A DNA stretch of 64,000 bases from Prochlorococcus sp. MIT 0603. GTDB lineage: Bacteria; Cyanobacteriota; Cyanobacteriia; PCC-6307; Cyanobiaceae. Numbering within the stretch: the stretch's first letter is position 1; every line of letters starts with the position of its first letter. This document shows positions 39,073 through 47,952 of the stretch, piece by piece. The notes beneath the pieces were generated by a model. It worked only from the letters and a program-made list of their open reading frames with translations, was not told the origin of the DNA and made no database searches. Location of the stretch: NCBI RefSeq assembly GCF_000760215.1, contig NZ_JNAW01000002.1, forward strand, positions 62,001 to 126,000. Direction: 5' to 3'. The translations under genes and the position numbers were made by a program.

Positions 39073-39118
39073 AATATTTAATTACTCTAAAGGTTATCTT
39101 TTAGAGTGATTAAATATT
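39073..39118. terminator. Bidirectional terminator hairpin between phb and hemL
   Basis: A 19-bp stem with one T-G mismatch: AATATTTAATTACTCTAAA (39073-39091) pairs with TTTAGAGTGATTAAATATT (39100-39118) around an 8-base loop. ACTTTTTATC follows on the plus strand and the minus strand carries TTTT after the stem. It separates two convergent genes, so it should end both transcripts. Confidence 0.75.
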
Positions 39119-39129
39119 ACTTTTTATCT

Positions 39130-40428
39130 TTAATTTAGCTCGTTAAAACTTTCATTAAATGCTTTTAAAGTTGCATCTATATCTTCCTCTGAGTGAGCTA
39201 GAGATGTAAACCCTGCCTCAAAGGCACTTGGAGCAAGGTAAATACCTTTTTGAAGCATTGATCTGTGAAGCCTGCCGAAATAATCGGAATTTGCTTGTTT
39301 TGCTTCTTGAAAGTTTCTTACTGGTCCTTGGCAAAGGTAAAAACCAAACATGCCACTAATACTTGAACCAGTTATTGATAAGCCAGCTTGCTTAGCTGAT
39401 TCGCATATCCCACTGATAAGCCTTTTGGTAATAGTTTCTAGTCGCTCATAGGATCCCTCCTGTTTAAGAATCTCTAGAGTTTTTATGCCTGCTGTCATTG
39501 CAAGAGGGTTGCCACTTAATGTACCGGCTTGATAAACAGGCCCAGATGGTGCAACCATTTCCATAATCTCTTTTCTTCCACCGTATGCTCCAACTGGAAG
39601 TCCACCGCCTATTACTTTGCCCATTGTTGTTAGGTCAGGTGTTACTCCAAAACGAGCTTGAGCTCCTCCATAACTAATCCTGAAGCCAGTCATAACTTCA
39701 TCAAAAACAAGTAAAGCCCCATTCTCTTTAGTTAATTCTCTAAGCCCTTCCAAGAATCCAGGTTCAGGAGTAATGAAGCCAGCATTCCCTACAACTGGTT
39801 CAAGGATTACCCCAGATATTGCATCAGGGTTTTCAGCAAAAAGCTCTTTTACTGCTTCTAAATCGTTGTATGGAGCTGTAAGGGTATTTGAGGTAGTGCT
39901 TCTAGGCACTCCAGGTGAGTCTGGTAAGCCAAGAGTTGCCACACCTGAACCTGCTTGTACAAGGAACATGTCCGCATGGCCGTGATAACAGCCTTCAAAC
40001 TTGATGAGCTTGTCTCGCCCTGTATAAGCCCTCATTAAGCGAAGGACGGCCATGCAAGCTTCTGTGCCGCTGTTAACGAAACGGACCATCTCTACGCTTG
40101 GTACAGCGTCTATTACCATCTCTGCAAGTTTGTTTTCAAGCTCGCAAGGTGCTCCAAAACTCGTGCCTTTTTCTAAAGCTTCTTGAAGAGCCGCAGTTAC
40201 TTCAGGATGAGAGTGACCACATATTGCTGGTCCCCAACTGCCTACATAATCAATAAAGCGATTCCCGTCTATATCCCATGCGTAAGCTCCTTTAACACGG
40301 TCAAAAACAATGGGGTCGCCATTGACAGACTTGAACGCTCGAACAGGAGAGCTCACGCCACCAGGCATAAGATTTTGCGCAGCTGCAAAAACATTTTGGG
40401 AATTAGTTGTGTTGAAGGCGTTTGTCAC
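39130..40428 (-). CDS. hemL: Glutamate-1-semialdehyde 2,1-aminomutase
   Basis: PLP enzyme converting glutamate-1-semialdehyde to 5-aminolevulinate, the first committed tetrapyrrole building block. The PLP lysine is in [31 protein letters not shown] and [12 protein letters not shown] are further family segments. 432 residues, standard. Start [19 protein letters not shown]. It draws on the Glu-tRNA made by gltX (with hemA elsewhere) and supplies hemC, cob and cta branches in this window. No heme- or light-responsive element is evident. Confidence 0.98.
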   Translation of the reverse strand: MTNAFNTTNSQNVFAAAQNLMPGGVSSPVRAFKSVNGDPIVFDRVKGAYAWDIDGNRFIDYVGSWGPAICGHSHPEVTAALQEALEKGTSFGAPCELENKLAEMVIDAVPSVEMVRFVNSGTEACMAVLRLMRAYTGRDKLIKFEGCYHGHADMFLVQAGSGVATLGLPDSPGVPRSTTSNTLTAPYNDLEAVKELFAENPDAISGVILEPVVGNAGFITPEPGFLEGLRELTKENGALLVFDEVMTGFRISYGGAQARFGVTPDLTTMGKVIGGGLPVGAYGGRKEIMEMVAPSGPVYQAGTLSGNPLAMTAGIKTLEILKQEGSYERLETITKRLISGICESAKQAGLSITGSSISGMFGFYLCQGPVRNFQEAKQANSDYFGRLHRSMLQKGIYLAPSAFEAGFTSLAHSEEDIDATLKAFNESFNELN

Positions 40429-40760
40429 GACAGCTGATCAATTGACTGATAACACAGTTCGCCATAATGGCCTAAAAGTGTCGAAAAAGTCTAAAACTTC
40501 TTTTATTTTCTTTACCTCAAGTGAATAGAAAGTGTTTTCCCTGACATTACTCTCATCATATATTTATCTTCAAATGACTTGGAGTCAATGGGTTTTGAGG
40601 GATTTCTCTGGGCTATAGAACGCTTTGAAAACTCATGATATTATTCTGTGATGATTTGACAATAGATCTAAATAATTGATTGGAATAACGAATTTAAGCA
40701 CGTTTTTTTTTAATACTCAAATTCTTTACTTGAATTAAGCTCTTTCAGTTAACTGCCTAA
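40429..40760. other. Intergenic region between hemL and xthA
   Basis: About 330 bases, AT-rich, upstream of hemL and downstream of xthA (both minus strand). It should hold the hemL promoter. I see no small gene, tRNA or convincing hairpin. Confidence 0.5.
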
Positions 40761-41588
40761 CTAAAAAGGGAATAGATCGATATCTTCAGAAGGCGGCCAA
40801 TTTATATCGACTAAAACAGGAGCATGATCGCTGGGTTGAGGATTGCCTCGAACTTTTTTATGAATTAAGCAGCTTTTGGAATTTCTAATCAAATCTTCAG
40901 TTAGATAAATATGATCAATTCTCCAACCTTGGTCTTTTTGCCAAGCTCCACTTCTATAGTCCCACCAGCTCCAGTGCCCACTGCTTTGTTCAAAAAGCCT
41001 AAAAACGTCTTCTAACCGATTGCCTAAGAGCTTTTCAAGAGATTCTCTCTCTTTTGAGCTGGCCATAATCCCGTTATTAAAACGATTTGGATTGTGTATA
41101 TCTTTTGAATCAAGTGCAATATTAAAATCTCCCAAGAGACAAACTGGCTCATTCCTTCTTGCCTGGTTATTTAAGTAATCAGTTAAACAATTAAGCCACT
41201 GTATTTTATATTCATACTTATCTGAATCTAATGAAGATCCATTTGGAACATATACGTTTATGACTCTTATATTATCAACTAATGCACTTATGACCCTCTT
41301 TTGTTGATCAAAATAAAGAGCATTTGGATCTTCATTTAGTTCTCCATTAAGGCCTGATTTCACATCCTCAAGATTTAGCTTGCTTATTAATGCGACACCG
41401 TTGTAACCTTTTTGACCGAATGTACTCACCTGGTAACCTTTGTCTTGAAGAGTTTCCCTGGGGAATAAATTATCTTCTACTTTGGTTTCTTGTAAGCACA
41501 ATAAATCAGGTTGAATCTCTTCGAGAAAATCTTCAACTTGACTAATCCTAGTTCTGATTGAGTTGACGTTCCAAGTAGCAATTAACAC
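40761..41588 (-). CDS. xthA: Exodeoxyribonuclease III
   Basis: AP endonuclease/3' exonuclease of base excision repair. Motifs in order are IATWNVNSIRTR, LLCLQETKVEDN, VINVYVPNG, CLLGDFNIA, GHWSWWDYRSGAWQ, WRIDHIYLT and SDHAPVLVDINW, covering the catalytic Asn, Glu, Asp and His. The 275 residues match the family. Monocistronic and divergent from the following gene by about 60 bp. Confidence 0.97.
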   Translation of the reverse strand: MLIATWNVNSIRTRISQVEDFLEEIQPDLLCLQETKVEDNLFPRETLQDKGYQVSTFGQKGYNGVALISKLNLEDVKSGLNGELNEDPNALYFDQQKRVISALVDNIRVINVYVPNGSSLDSDKYEYKIQWLNCLTDYLNNQARRNEPVCLLGDFNIALDSKDIHNPNRFNNGIMASSKERESLEKLLGNRLEDVFRLFEQSSGHWSWWDYRSGAWQKDQGWRIDHIYLTEDLIRNSKSCLIHKKVRGNPQPSDHAPVLVDINWPPSEDIDLFPF

Positions 41589-41647
41589 AGTTCGACTTTT
41601 TAGGTTGGAGTTGGTTTAGAATCTAAAAGCTTTATTTTGTAGTTTAG

Positions 41648-41986
41648 ATGAAGGCTCAAGCATTTTTCTATCTAAAATATATCTTTTGCATAATGTTTGT
41701 AACCCCAGCTTTTTTTCTTCTTCTGTTTCAAATCCCTATTTTAAAAAAGGATATTGGACTTTTGGCAGGTCTAAATACACTAGATCAAGAAAAAGATATA
41801 CATTCTTCTTTTGATGACTCAACTGATGCTTATTTCCCTACAAATCCAATGGAATTAATGAATGTATTGAAAAGCATAGAATCAATGACAGATAGGACTT
41901 CTCCTACAGATGCAATTGACGAGGCTTTAAAAGCATTTGAGAATGAAGATCAGTTAGATTCTTCTTTTAATGCTGGAAATAATTGA
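41648..41986 (+). CDS. Hypothetical membrane-anchored acidic protein
   Basis: A 112-residue protein with an N-terminal hydrophobic segment (residues 8-25, ending LLLFQIPIL) and an acidic soluble tail with FPTNPMELMNVLKSIESM and IDEALKAFENEDQL. It may be an uncleaved signal anchor. No family is recognised. It precedes another conserved hypothetical gene by 55 bp on the same strand. Likely real because of the coherent topology, but function is unknown. Confidence 0.55.
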   Translation: MKAQAFFYLKYIFCIMFVTPAFFLLLFQIPILKKDIGLLAGLNTLDQEKDIHSSFDDSTDAYFPTNPMELMNVLKSIESMTDRTSPTDAIDEALKAFENEDQLDSSFNAGNN

Positions 41987-42041
41987 GCATTTAAAAAAAG
42001 AAGCTAGATTTTGAATTCTCCAAGGTTAGGTTTTACAACTA

Positions 42042-42653
42042 ATGCGAGACCATCCCATTCAGCCAGTTACTGAATTATTGCAATACAGAGCAATAGGCTT
42101 AGTAAGGGGAGTATATGTCCCTGAAGATCCTGAGCATTTCTCTAGGGGGGTAATAGTTGATGGAAATGGAGAGAAAATAGAGTCTGTAGTCCTTGGGAGA
42201 GCTCTTGGCTTAATAAAAAAACGATTATCAGCTGAGGATCCTCACTTATGGGTTGTTTATCCTAGGTGCCGTGATTCTGAACATTTACATTTACAAATAA
42301 GTGGTATTTGGGAGCCAAGCACTTTGGATAGATCTGCTAAAAATAATTTAAAAGAAGACTCTAATAAGAACAAAACTGTTGATGAAGTTAAGGAAGGGGA
42401 CGATTACTTTTCTATTCGTGGTGAATTGATTTTCACAAAGCCTGAAGCTAAAGAGATTGTCTTAAAAATCAGACAGAAACGAAAAAAGAAAGGCAAGAAA
42501 TCTTCGCCATTTAAATTAAGCTTAAAGGGCGAAGTATCTATCGAGTATTTGAGGAATTTCGTAAGCTTAGATGTAAGAAGATCTGGTCAAATGCTATGTA
42601 TAGAGGATGCAGAAATCATTGCTCCAATACAGTATAAAAGGAAAGGAAAGTAG
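42042..42653 (+). CDS. Conserved hypothetical protein of cyanobacterial type
   Basis: A 203-residue soluble protein. The N-terminal 95 residues (LLQYRAIGLVRGVYVPEDPE, LWVVYPRCRDSEHLHLQISGIW) look beta-rich and conserved; a charged linker follows, then a basic segment KIRQKRKKKGKKSSPFKLSLKG and a final strand region. The basic patch suggests nucleic-acid binding, but this is inference. I do not recognise a characterised homologue. 55 bp after the preceding hypothetical gene, 90 bp before larC. Confidence 0.65.
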   Translation: MRDHPIQPVTELLQYRAIGLVRGVYVPEDPEHFSRGVIVDGNGEKIESVVLGRALGLIKKRLSAEDPHLWVVYPRCRDSEHLHLQISGIWEPSTLDRSAKNNLKEDSNKNKTVDEVKEGDDYFSIRGELIFTKPEAKEIVLKIRQKRKKKGKKSSPFKLSLKGEVSIEYLRNFVSLDVRRSGQMLCIEDAEIIAPIQYKRKGK

Positions 42654-42743
42654 ATTCAGAATGACATCTATTGTTTATATTTATATATTTCAAGTTTATA
42701 GTGCTAAAACTATACTTACAAATTTAATATCCCATATGATTTA

Positions 42744-43970
42744 ATGAAGGATCTTTTTATTGATTGTTCTAATGGTGTTTCAGGCGATATGCTGCTTTCA
42801 AGTTTACTGGATTTAGGCGTTCCACTTGAGGTAATTCATAAGCCACTTGAATTACTAGGACTTGATGATTTGTATTCTTTACGGGTTGAAGAATCTAGTA
42901 GTTTTCAACTAAGAGGTTTAAAACTTTTTGTAGAAGATAATGATAAATCCGGAAAACATAGAACTTGGATTGAAATTAGAACTCTAATAGATAAATCGAA
43001 ATTAAATAAATCTTTGAAGAAAAAAATCATAAAGGTTTTTGAGATGCTTGCAGAAGCAGAATCCATTGTTCATGGAGTCGATATTGATAAAGTTCATTTT
43101 CATGAACTTGGTTCAATTGATTCTTTGGTAGATATTATAGGTGTTTGCTCTTTAGTCGAGTATTTAAAACTCAAATCTATCTTCTGTAATTTCCCTCCTG
43201 CTGGCTCAGGCTTTGTTGAAACGTCCCATGGGATATTGCCTGTACCTGTTCCTGCTGTTTTAGAACTTGCAAAAAAATATAACTTGAAACTTAAAACAAG
43301 CGATTTTTCATCTGGAGAGGTTACAACTCCTACAGGATTTGCATTGATAATTGCTTTGTCAGATTTTTTCAAACAGCCAAATTATTTTAATATTAATTCA
43401 GTTGGCATCGGATTAGGACATAGGGAAATTGATCGACCAAATTTTTTAAGAGTTTATTTATTAGAAAACTATGATTCTGAATTAGTTTCTAATAGCCTAA
43501 ATTGTGCAAGATATGAAGAGGTAATTCTGCAAGAGTCATGGATAGACGATTCTTCTGCAGAAGACACCTCTACTCTTATTGATGAATTAAGGAATTCAGG
43601 TGCACTTGAAGTGAGTTCACATTCTATTCAAATGAAGAAAGGAAGAATGGGTTTAGCTATAACTGCTATATCAAAGAAGGAAGATGCAGCTAACTTGCGT
43701 TTGATTTGGTTTAAGTTTGGTACAACGATTGGTTTTAGGGAAAGAATAGAAGGGCGATGGGTCCTATTACGCAGGGATGGAATTTGTTCTACTCGTTTTG
43801 GTGATGTAAGAGTCAAACAAGTTCAACGACCATATGGACAGTTCTCGATAAAGATTGAGCATGATGAATTATTGAGAATAAGTCTTAAAGAAGAAATCTC
43901 TTTGGAAGATGCTCGTAAAGAAATTATTTTAAATACAGATACTTTTTCACCAATCGAAGAATGGAACTGA
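42744..43970 (+). CDS. larC: LarC-like nickel pincer cofactor biosynthesis protein (DUF111)
   Basis: The protein starts LFIDCSNGVSGDMLLSSLLDLG, the DUF111/LarC signature, and continues with KVHFHELGSIDSLVDIIGVC (metal-binding His/Glu) and GEVTTPTGFALI. Lactobacillus LarC inserts nickel into the pincer cofactor of lactate racemase using CTP, and there it is encoded by two frames. Here it is a single 408-residue frame. No larA, larB or larE lies in the window, so the cofactor user is unknown. Confidence 0.88.
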   Translation: MKDLFIDCSNGVSGDMLLSSLLDLGVPLEVIHKPLELLGLDDLYSLRVEESSSFQLRGLKLFVEDNDKSGKHRTWIEIRTLIDKSKLNKSLKKKIIKVFEMLAEAESIVHGVDIDKVHFHELGSIDSLVDIIGVCSLVEYLKLKSIFCNFPPAGSGFVETSHGILPVPVPAVLELAKKYNLKLKTSDFSSGEVTTPTGFALIIALSDFFKQPNYFNINSVGIGLGHREIDRPNFLRVYLLENYDSELVSNSLNCARYEEVILQESWIDDSSAEDTSTLIDELRNSGALEVSSHSIQMKKGRMGLAITAISKKEDAANLRLIWFKFGTTIGFRERIEGRWVLLRRDGICSTRFGDVRVKQVQRPYGQFSIKIEHDELLRISLKEEISLEDARKEIILNTDTFSPIEEWN

Positions 43971-43995
43971 TCAATTTTTATTTTAAAAAGTATCA

Positions 43996-44931
43996 ATGAA
44001 ATTCAATATATTTCTTAAACTAAAATTTTTAATAGCTTCTTTAAAGCAATCCTTAGCATTTCTAAGTATTGGATTTGTGGGATTTATAGCTTTTACTAAT
44101 TTTGATGAGCTCAGAAAGAATTCATTGAATCGAGAAATGATAATTATTCTCATAATTGCTTTTTTAATAAGTATCATAAGCTTATTTGTTAATGCTTGTG
44201 CATGGAAATTATTGATTAATTGGTTGGGATATAAGAAAAGAGATGATGAATTAATTGACTTATATTTGAGAACAAACTTGCTTAAATATCTCCCCGGTGG
44301 AATATGGCATTTTGTAGAAAGATTTAGGTCTTTGAAATCATCTATTCCTTCTAGCCAGGCATTTTCTTTTGTTTTGTTAGAACCATTCTTAATGTTATCT
44401 GCAGCATTATCTTTAACAGCTATTTGCAATCTTAGTAGGACCCCTTTTCTTTTATTCTTTATCCCATTATTTTTCCTAGCAAGGCGTTGGCGAGCTTATC
44501 TTATTATGCAGTTAGGAGCAGTGAAGTTATTAGAATTTAAGAAACTTGGTGAAAAACTTTCATTCACTAGAGAATCCATAAGGTCTTGGAATCCAATTTC
44601 CCCATACCCTATACATGCAGTATTAGTTGAGTTGTTATTTATACTTTTTCGTTTTGCTGGTTTTTGGTTTTGCCTTAAAGCATTCTCTATAGAAAATATC
44701 TTTGGAGTCTTTGAATGGATATCATTATTCTCTCTTTCTTGGTCTATAGGCTTGGTTGTGCCTTCTGCACCAGGTGGAATAGGTGTCTTTGAATCATTTC
44801 TATTATTAATCACTAGAGGCGAAGTTCCTGAAGATTATATTTTATTAGCATTACTATCTTATAGATTAATTGTAAGCTTGGCCGATATATTTGTTCACTT
44901 ACCTTTTCAATTTAAGACTAAATTAATATAA
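43996..44931 (+). CDS. Flippase-like membrane protein (lysylphosphatidylglycerol synthase TM/UPF0104 type)
   Basis: A 311-residue integral membrane protein with about eight hydrophobic segments. The conserved LYLRTNLLKYLPGGIWHFVERF near residue 95 and WSIGLVVPSAPGGIGVFESFLLL near residue 262 are typical of the UPF0104/AglD-MprF transmembrane family. The MprF catalytic domain is absent. Function would be lipid or glycolipid translocation, by analogy only. It is 25 bp after larC on the same strand. Confidence 0.82.
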   Translation: MKFNIFLKLKFLIASLKQSLAFLSIGFVGFIAFTNFDELRKNSLNREMIIILIIAFLISIISLFVNACAWKLLINWLGYKKRDDELIDLYLRTNLLKYLPGGIWHFVERFRSLKSSIPSSQAFSFVLLEPFLMLSAALSLTAICNLSRTPFLLFFIPLFFLARRWRAYLIMQLGAVKLLEFKKLGEKLSFTRESIRSWNPISPYPIHAVLVELLFILFRFAGFWFCLKAFSIENIFGVFEWISLFSLSWSIGLVVPSAPGGIGVFESFLLLITRGEVPEDYILLALLSYRLIVSLADIFVHLPFQFKTKLI

Positions 44932-44950
44932 AAATACACTTTTCATTGGT

Positions 44951-46498
44951 CTAAAATGTTTTATTTTTAGAATCAAGGCTTGGCATTAAGGCAACTGATG
45001 CAACCAATCCTAACGTAAGAACTATTACCCCAGGTATAATAGATTCTGCCATTCTTTCATCACCAGCATATTGGAAGATTCTTACTGAAAGAGTATCAAA
45101 ATCAAAAGGTCTTAATATAAATGTAAGAGGAAGCTCCTTAAGAGTATCTACAAAGATTAACAGTGAACCTACTATTAATGGCCCTCTAAGGAGGGGTAAA
45201 TGTATCTTCTTAAAAATCCCCTGCCACCTTTCACCAAGTGTCATTGCGGCTTCATCAATATTTGGATTAATTCTTTCAAATGCTGCATCTAATCCTCCTT
45301 TAGATACAGCAAGGAATCTAACTGAATATCCCCATAGCAAGAGTATTAAGGCTGGAATGCTCCAAGCAGATCCAGAAAAAGATAGCAGGGCCAATGCTAT
45401 TACAGCGCCTGGTATTGCATAACCAATCCCTGATAGAAATATCATTATTCCTATCAATTTGCTTCCACTCCACCTTTTACAAATGCTTATGAAGAGGGAT
45501 ACAAATATTGTTAAAGCGGATGCAATTATTCCTAGCATTAGGCTTCTTAGTGTAAGGGCTAAAAGTTCTATATCTAAACCTTGTTTGATTTGATCTGCAT
45601 TGATAATTGCCCAATAAAAAGGTATTCCTAGTGTGAATAAAGGTGGGAAAATTGTAACTATTTGAGCAAGTATTGCTCTGACCCCTGTGAGCTCCCATTT
45701 AGGGGATTCCATGCCAGTGATGCCTTCACTCCATCTTTTGCTGCGTCTTCTTAAACTTTTTTCGTACGCAATGAGAATAAAAACAATTAGTAAAGCAATA
45801 AATGCAAGTGCTATTGCGCCTGATGGATTTCCTTGGATTATCCAATTTTCAACTATGCCGGCAGATATGCTTGGAATGTTAAGTAGTTGGACTGCCCCAA
45901 GCTCATTGATGACTTCCATCCCCATGAGAGCTATTCCTGCCCCTATAGCAGGGGCGGCCATTGGTAAAGCTATTCTTCTAAAGCTATTCCAAGGCCCTAT
46001 GCCTAGGCTTCGACAGGCCTCAAGTTGGCGTTTCCCACATTTTGCAAAACTTTCTGAGCTTAGAAGAAATACATAAGGGTATGAAGTTAATGACATTATT
46101 GCTACTCCCCAACTCATTCCATGAACTCTTATCCCATAAATACTTCCTAGATCTATCAATATTGCTGATAAAAGATATGCCGGAGTTGCTAGAGGTAGAA
46201 GTTGCGCCAACCTTAAGTACTTTCTACCCGCAAATCTACAATTGGCTAGAAGCCAACCATTTAATGTCCCAAGGGTTCCACCAGTTAAGGTACTAAAAAT
46301 AACTAATATCAACGTTCCTTTTATTTGTGTAAAACCATCTGAGCCAAGGCTTACAGCGCCTGTTTTGAATCCAACTATTCCTTCTAGTAGAAGACTGATT
46401 ATTGGCCACAGAAGGAATAGACAAAGGAAAATAGAACTGCTATTTAGCAACCATCTATCAGTCTTCCATTTCATCTTTGGCAAGATTGGGTCAACCAA
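44951..46498 (-). CDS. futB: Iron(III)-type ABC transporter permease (FutB/FbpB family)
   Basis: A 515-residue permease with two fused halves, each bearing a binding-protein-dependent transport domain and about six transmembrane segments. The EAA-loop sequences are ACRSLGIGPWNSFRRIALP and AAMTLGERWQGIFKKIHLPLL, as in ferric-iron permeases. Neither the ATPase nor the periplasmic protein is adjacent, which is common in Prochlorococcus. A 12-base palindrome GCTTGATCAAGC lies at 46556-46567, upstream. Thiamine permeases are alternatives. Confidence 0.82.
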   Translation of the reverse strand: MVDPILPKMKWKTDRWLLNSSSIFLCLFLLWPIISLLLEGIVGFKTGAVSLGSDGFTQIKGTLILVIFSTLTGGTLGTLNGWLLANCRFAGRKYLRLAQLLPLATPAYLLSAILIDLGSIYGIRVHGMSWGVAIMSLTSYPYVFLLSSESFAKCGKRQLEACRSLGIGPWNSFRRIALPMAAPAIGAGIALMGMEVINELGAVQLLNIPSISAGIVENWIIQGNPSGAIALAFIALLIVFILIAYEKSLRRRSKRWSEGITGMESPKWELTGVRAILAQIVTIFPPLFTLGIPFYWAIINADQIKQGLDIELLALTLRSLMLGIIASALTIFVSLFISICKRWSGSKLIGIMIFLSGIGYAIPGAVIALALLSFSGSAWSIPALILLLWGYSVRFLAVSKGGLDAAFERINPNIDEAAMTLGERWQGIFKKIHLPLLRGPLIVGSLLIFVDTLKELPLTFILRPFDFDTLSVRIFQYAGDERMAESIIPGVIVLTLGLVASVALMPSLDSKNKTF

Positions 46499-46555
46499 AT
46501 CCTTCTCCTGAACTGAACAAACTAGTTAGGCTTGCAACTGGTTTGAAAGGACTTT

Positions 46556-46567
46556 GCTTGATCAAGC
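46556..46567. promoter_or_regulatory. 12-bp perfect palindrome upstream of the iron-type permease
   Basis: GCTTGATCAAGC is a perfect palindrome about 58 bases before the permease start. Size and position fit an operator, but it does not match the Fur consensus I know. It may be chance. Confidence 0.25.
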
Positions 46568-46632
46568 TATTCTCTCCTTTTGAGCTATTCATTTAGGATT
46601 GCGTGATTTTAGTGTGTTTAGAAAGTAATACT

Positions 46633-46923
46633 CTAATTTTCTTTAAGGTCATTAATTGCTTCTGCAAGTTTTAAATCAAGCGTACTTATTCCACCTAAAT
46701 CGTGTGTAGTTAGCATTATAGTTAAATCAGAATAAACATTGCTCCATTCAGGATGGTGAGCCATGGCTTCAGCAACGATTGCAACTTGACTCATGAAGTC
46801 GAACGCCTCAACGAAGTTCTTAAATTTTAATTTTCTTACCAGCTTGTCACCAGACACTTCCCATTCTGGTATTAGTTGAGATAATTCTTTGATCTCTCTT
46901 CTAGATAAAAGTTTTCCCTTCAT
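46633..46923 (-). CDS. phhB: Pterin-4a-carbinolamine dehydratase-like protein
   Basis: A 96-residue protein of the PCD/DCoH fold, which recycles tetrahydropterin carbinolamine. The active-site pattern is EAMAHHPEWSNVYSDLTIMLTTHDLGGIS, with the conserved HHPEW and THD sites. The length fits. Partner aromatic hydroxylases are not visible in the window, so it may serve in other pterin or molybdopterin chemistry. It is 19 bp after the yjbQ gene on the same strand and likely cotranscribed with it. Confidence 0.9.
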   Translation of the reverse strand: MKGKLLSRREIKELSQLIPEWEVSGDKLVRKLKFKNFVEAFDFMSQVAIVAEAMAHHPEWSNVYSDLTIMLTTHDLGGISTLDLKLAEAINDLKEN

Positions 46924-46942
46924 CCTCTTAACTTACAATATT

Positions 46943-47581
46943 TCAATTATTTTCGCCAGTTATTTCATGTATTCTATCAATTATTAAATCCATCTCAGTC
47001 CCTTGATCTCCATCGTCTTTTTGACTTATATTCTCTTGCTTATGCATCACAATTCTATTTAATTTTGATGCATTTGTTTTTGCTAAAATGGAATTAATAT
47101 TCTCAATATTTCTTAATGGCTCTACTTTTATTTTTTCTGCTATGGCATGAAGATTAACTTTTCTATTGTTATCTGAGTATCGATGTTCCCAGAGATAAAC
47201 TGCTTGCCATGTACCAAGATCCAGCCTTGAATTAATGATGCTAAGTGTCAAGCTTGTCGAAGTAAGGATTGTTCTAATATGAGCAGGCATATCATCTATG
47301 CCTTCTTCTTTGTGAAGATATCTTTTCATCTCTCCTTCTCCTGAAATAGATTTAAAACCTATCTCTGGAACAATTGCTTTAAAATAAGAAGATAGATCTT
47401 GTAGAACTCTTGGGTCTGCGTTCTCATTTATTATTAGACTGCAGCTTGTATGTTTGGAAGTTATTACTAATAAGCCTGTTTGAATTTCATTTTCTTTTAT
47501 CCAGTGATTAATTCGATCTGTGATATTGATAAAGCCTTCGCCTTCGGTTCGAATGGTAAGTTCAGTAAGAAATTGCTCCAC
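46943..47581 (-). CDS. YjbQ family protein (UPF0047) with C-terminal extension
   Basis: The N-terminal 145 residues are a YjbQ domain: LLVITSKHTSCSLIINENADP (conserved His/Thr/Ser and Asn) and LGTWQAVYLWEHRY near residue 128. Homologues have thiamine-phosphate synthase-like activity or an uncertain role. The family is usually about 135-140 residues, whereas this protein has 212. The extra 65 residues (EPLRNIENINSILAKTNA, then DGDQGTEMDLIIDRIHEIT) are unrecognised and may form a small helical domain. Cotranscribed with phhB is likely. Confidence 0.85.
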   Translation of the reverse strand: MEQFLTELTIRTEGEGFINITDRINHWIKENEIQTGLLVITSKHTSCSLIINENADPRVLQDLSSYFKAIVPEIGFKSISGEGEMKRYLHKEEGIDDMPAHIRTILTSTSLTLSIINSRLDLGTWQAVYLWEHRYSDNNRKVNLHAIAEKIKVEPLRNIENINSILAKTNASKLNRIVMHKQENISQKDDGDQGTEMDLIIDRIHEITGENN

Positions 47582-47952
47582 TTATTCTATTGAAATACCT
47601 TTGTTCATAATCTATATTAGCTAAGGCATTCAATTTAAGGGAAAAACTCTTTGATTACTGTTAGAAAAGATCAATGTCCTTCTATAGTAAGTAAAAAAAA
47701 AGAATATTTTGATAATTCGATTGTTGTAAGTCTAATTTGTTTTATAAAGATCTGTTCTGATAGATAGTTCCCCTTGAACCTTATAAAAAGGAAGTGATTA
47801 TTTAATGGCAGGCAATTTAAAAGGTTGACAACTGTTTAGTTACTATGTATTGCATCGTGAAAAAACAATGCTTTTTAGAACTTATGAATACTAACAGTTG
47901 AACTTTTTTCTTCGATATCACATTAGGCTTAGCTAAATAATTACATAAATCA
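47582..47952. other. Divergent intergenic region yjbQ/M32 carboxypeptidase
   Basis: 371 bases without a convincing gene. An imperfect inverted repeat spans 47829-47900 (CAACTGTTTAG ... CTAACAGTTG) and is followed by ACTTTTTTC, so it could be an intrinsic terminator of a small transcript or chance structure. The M32 promoter should also lie here. Confidence 0.45.
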
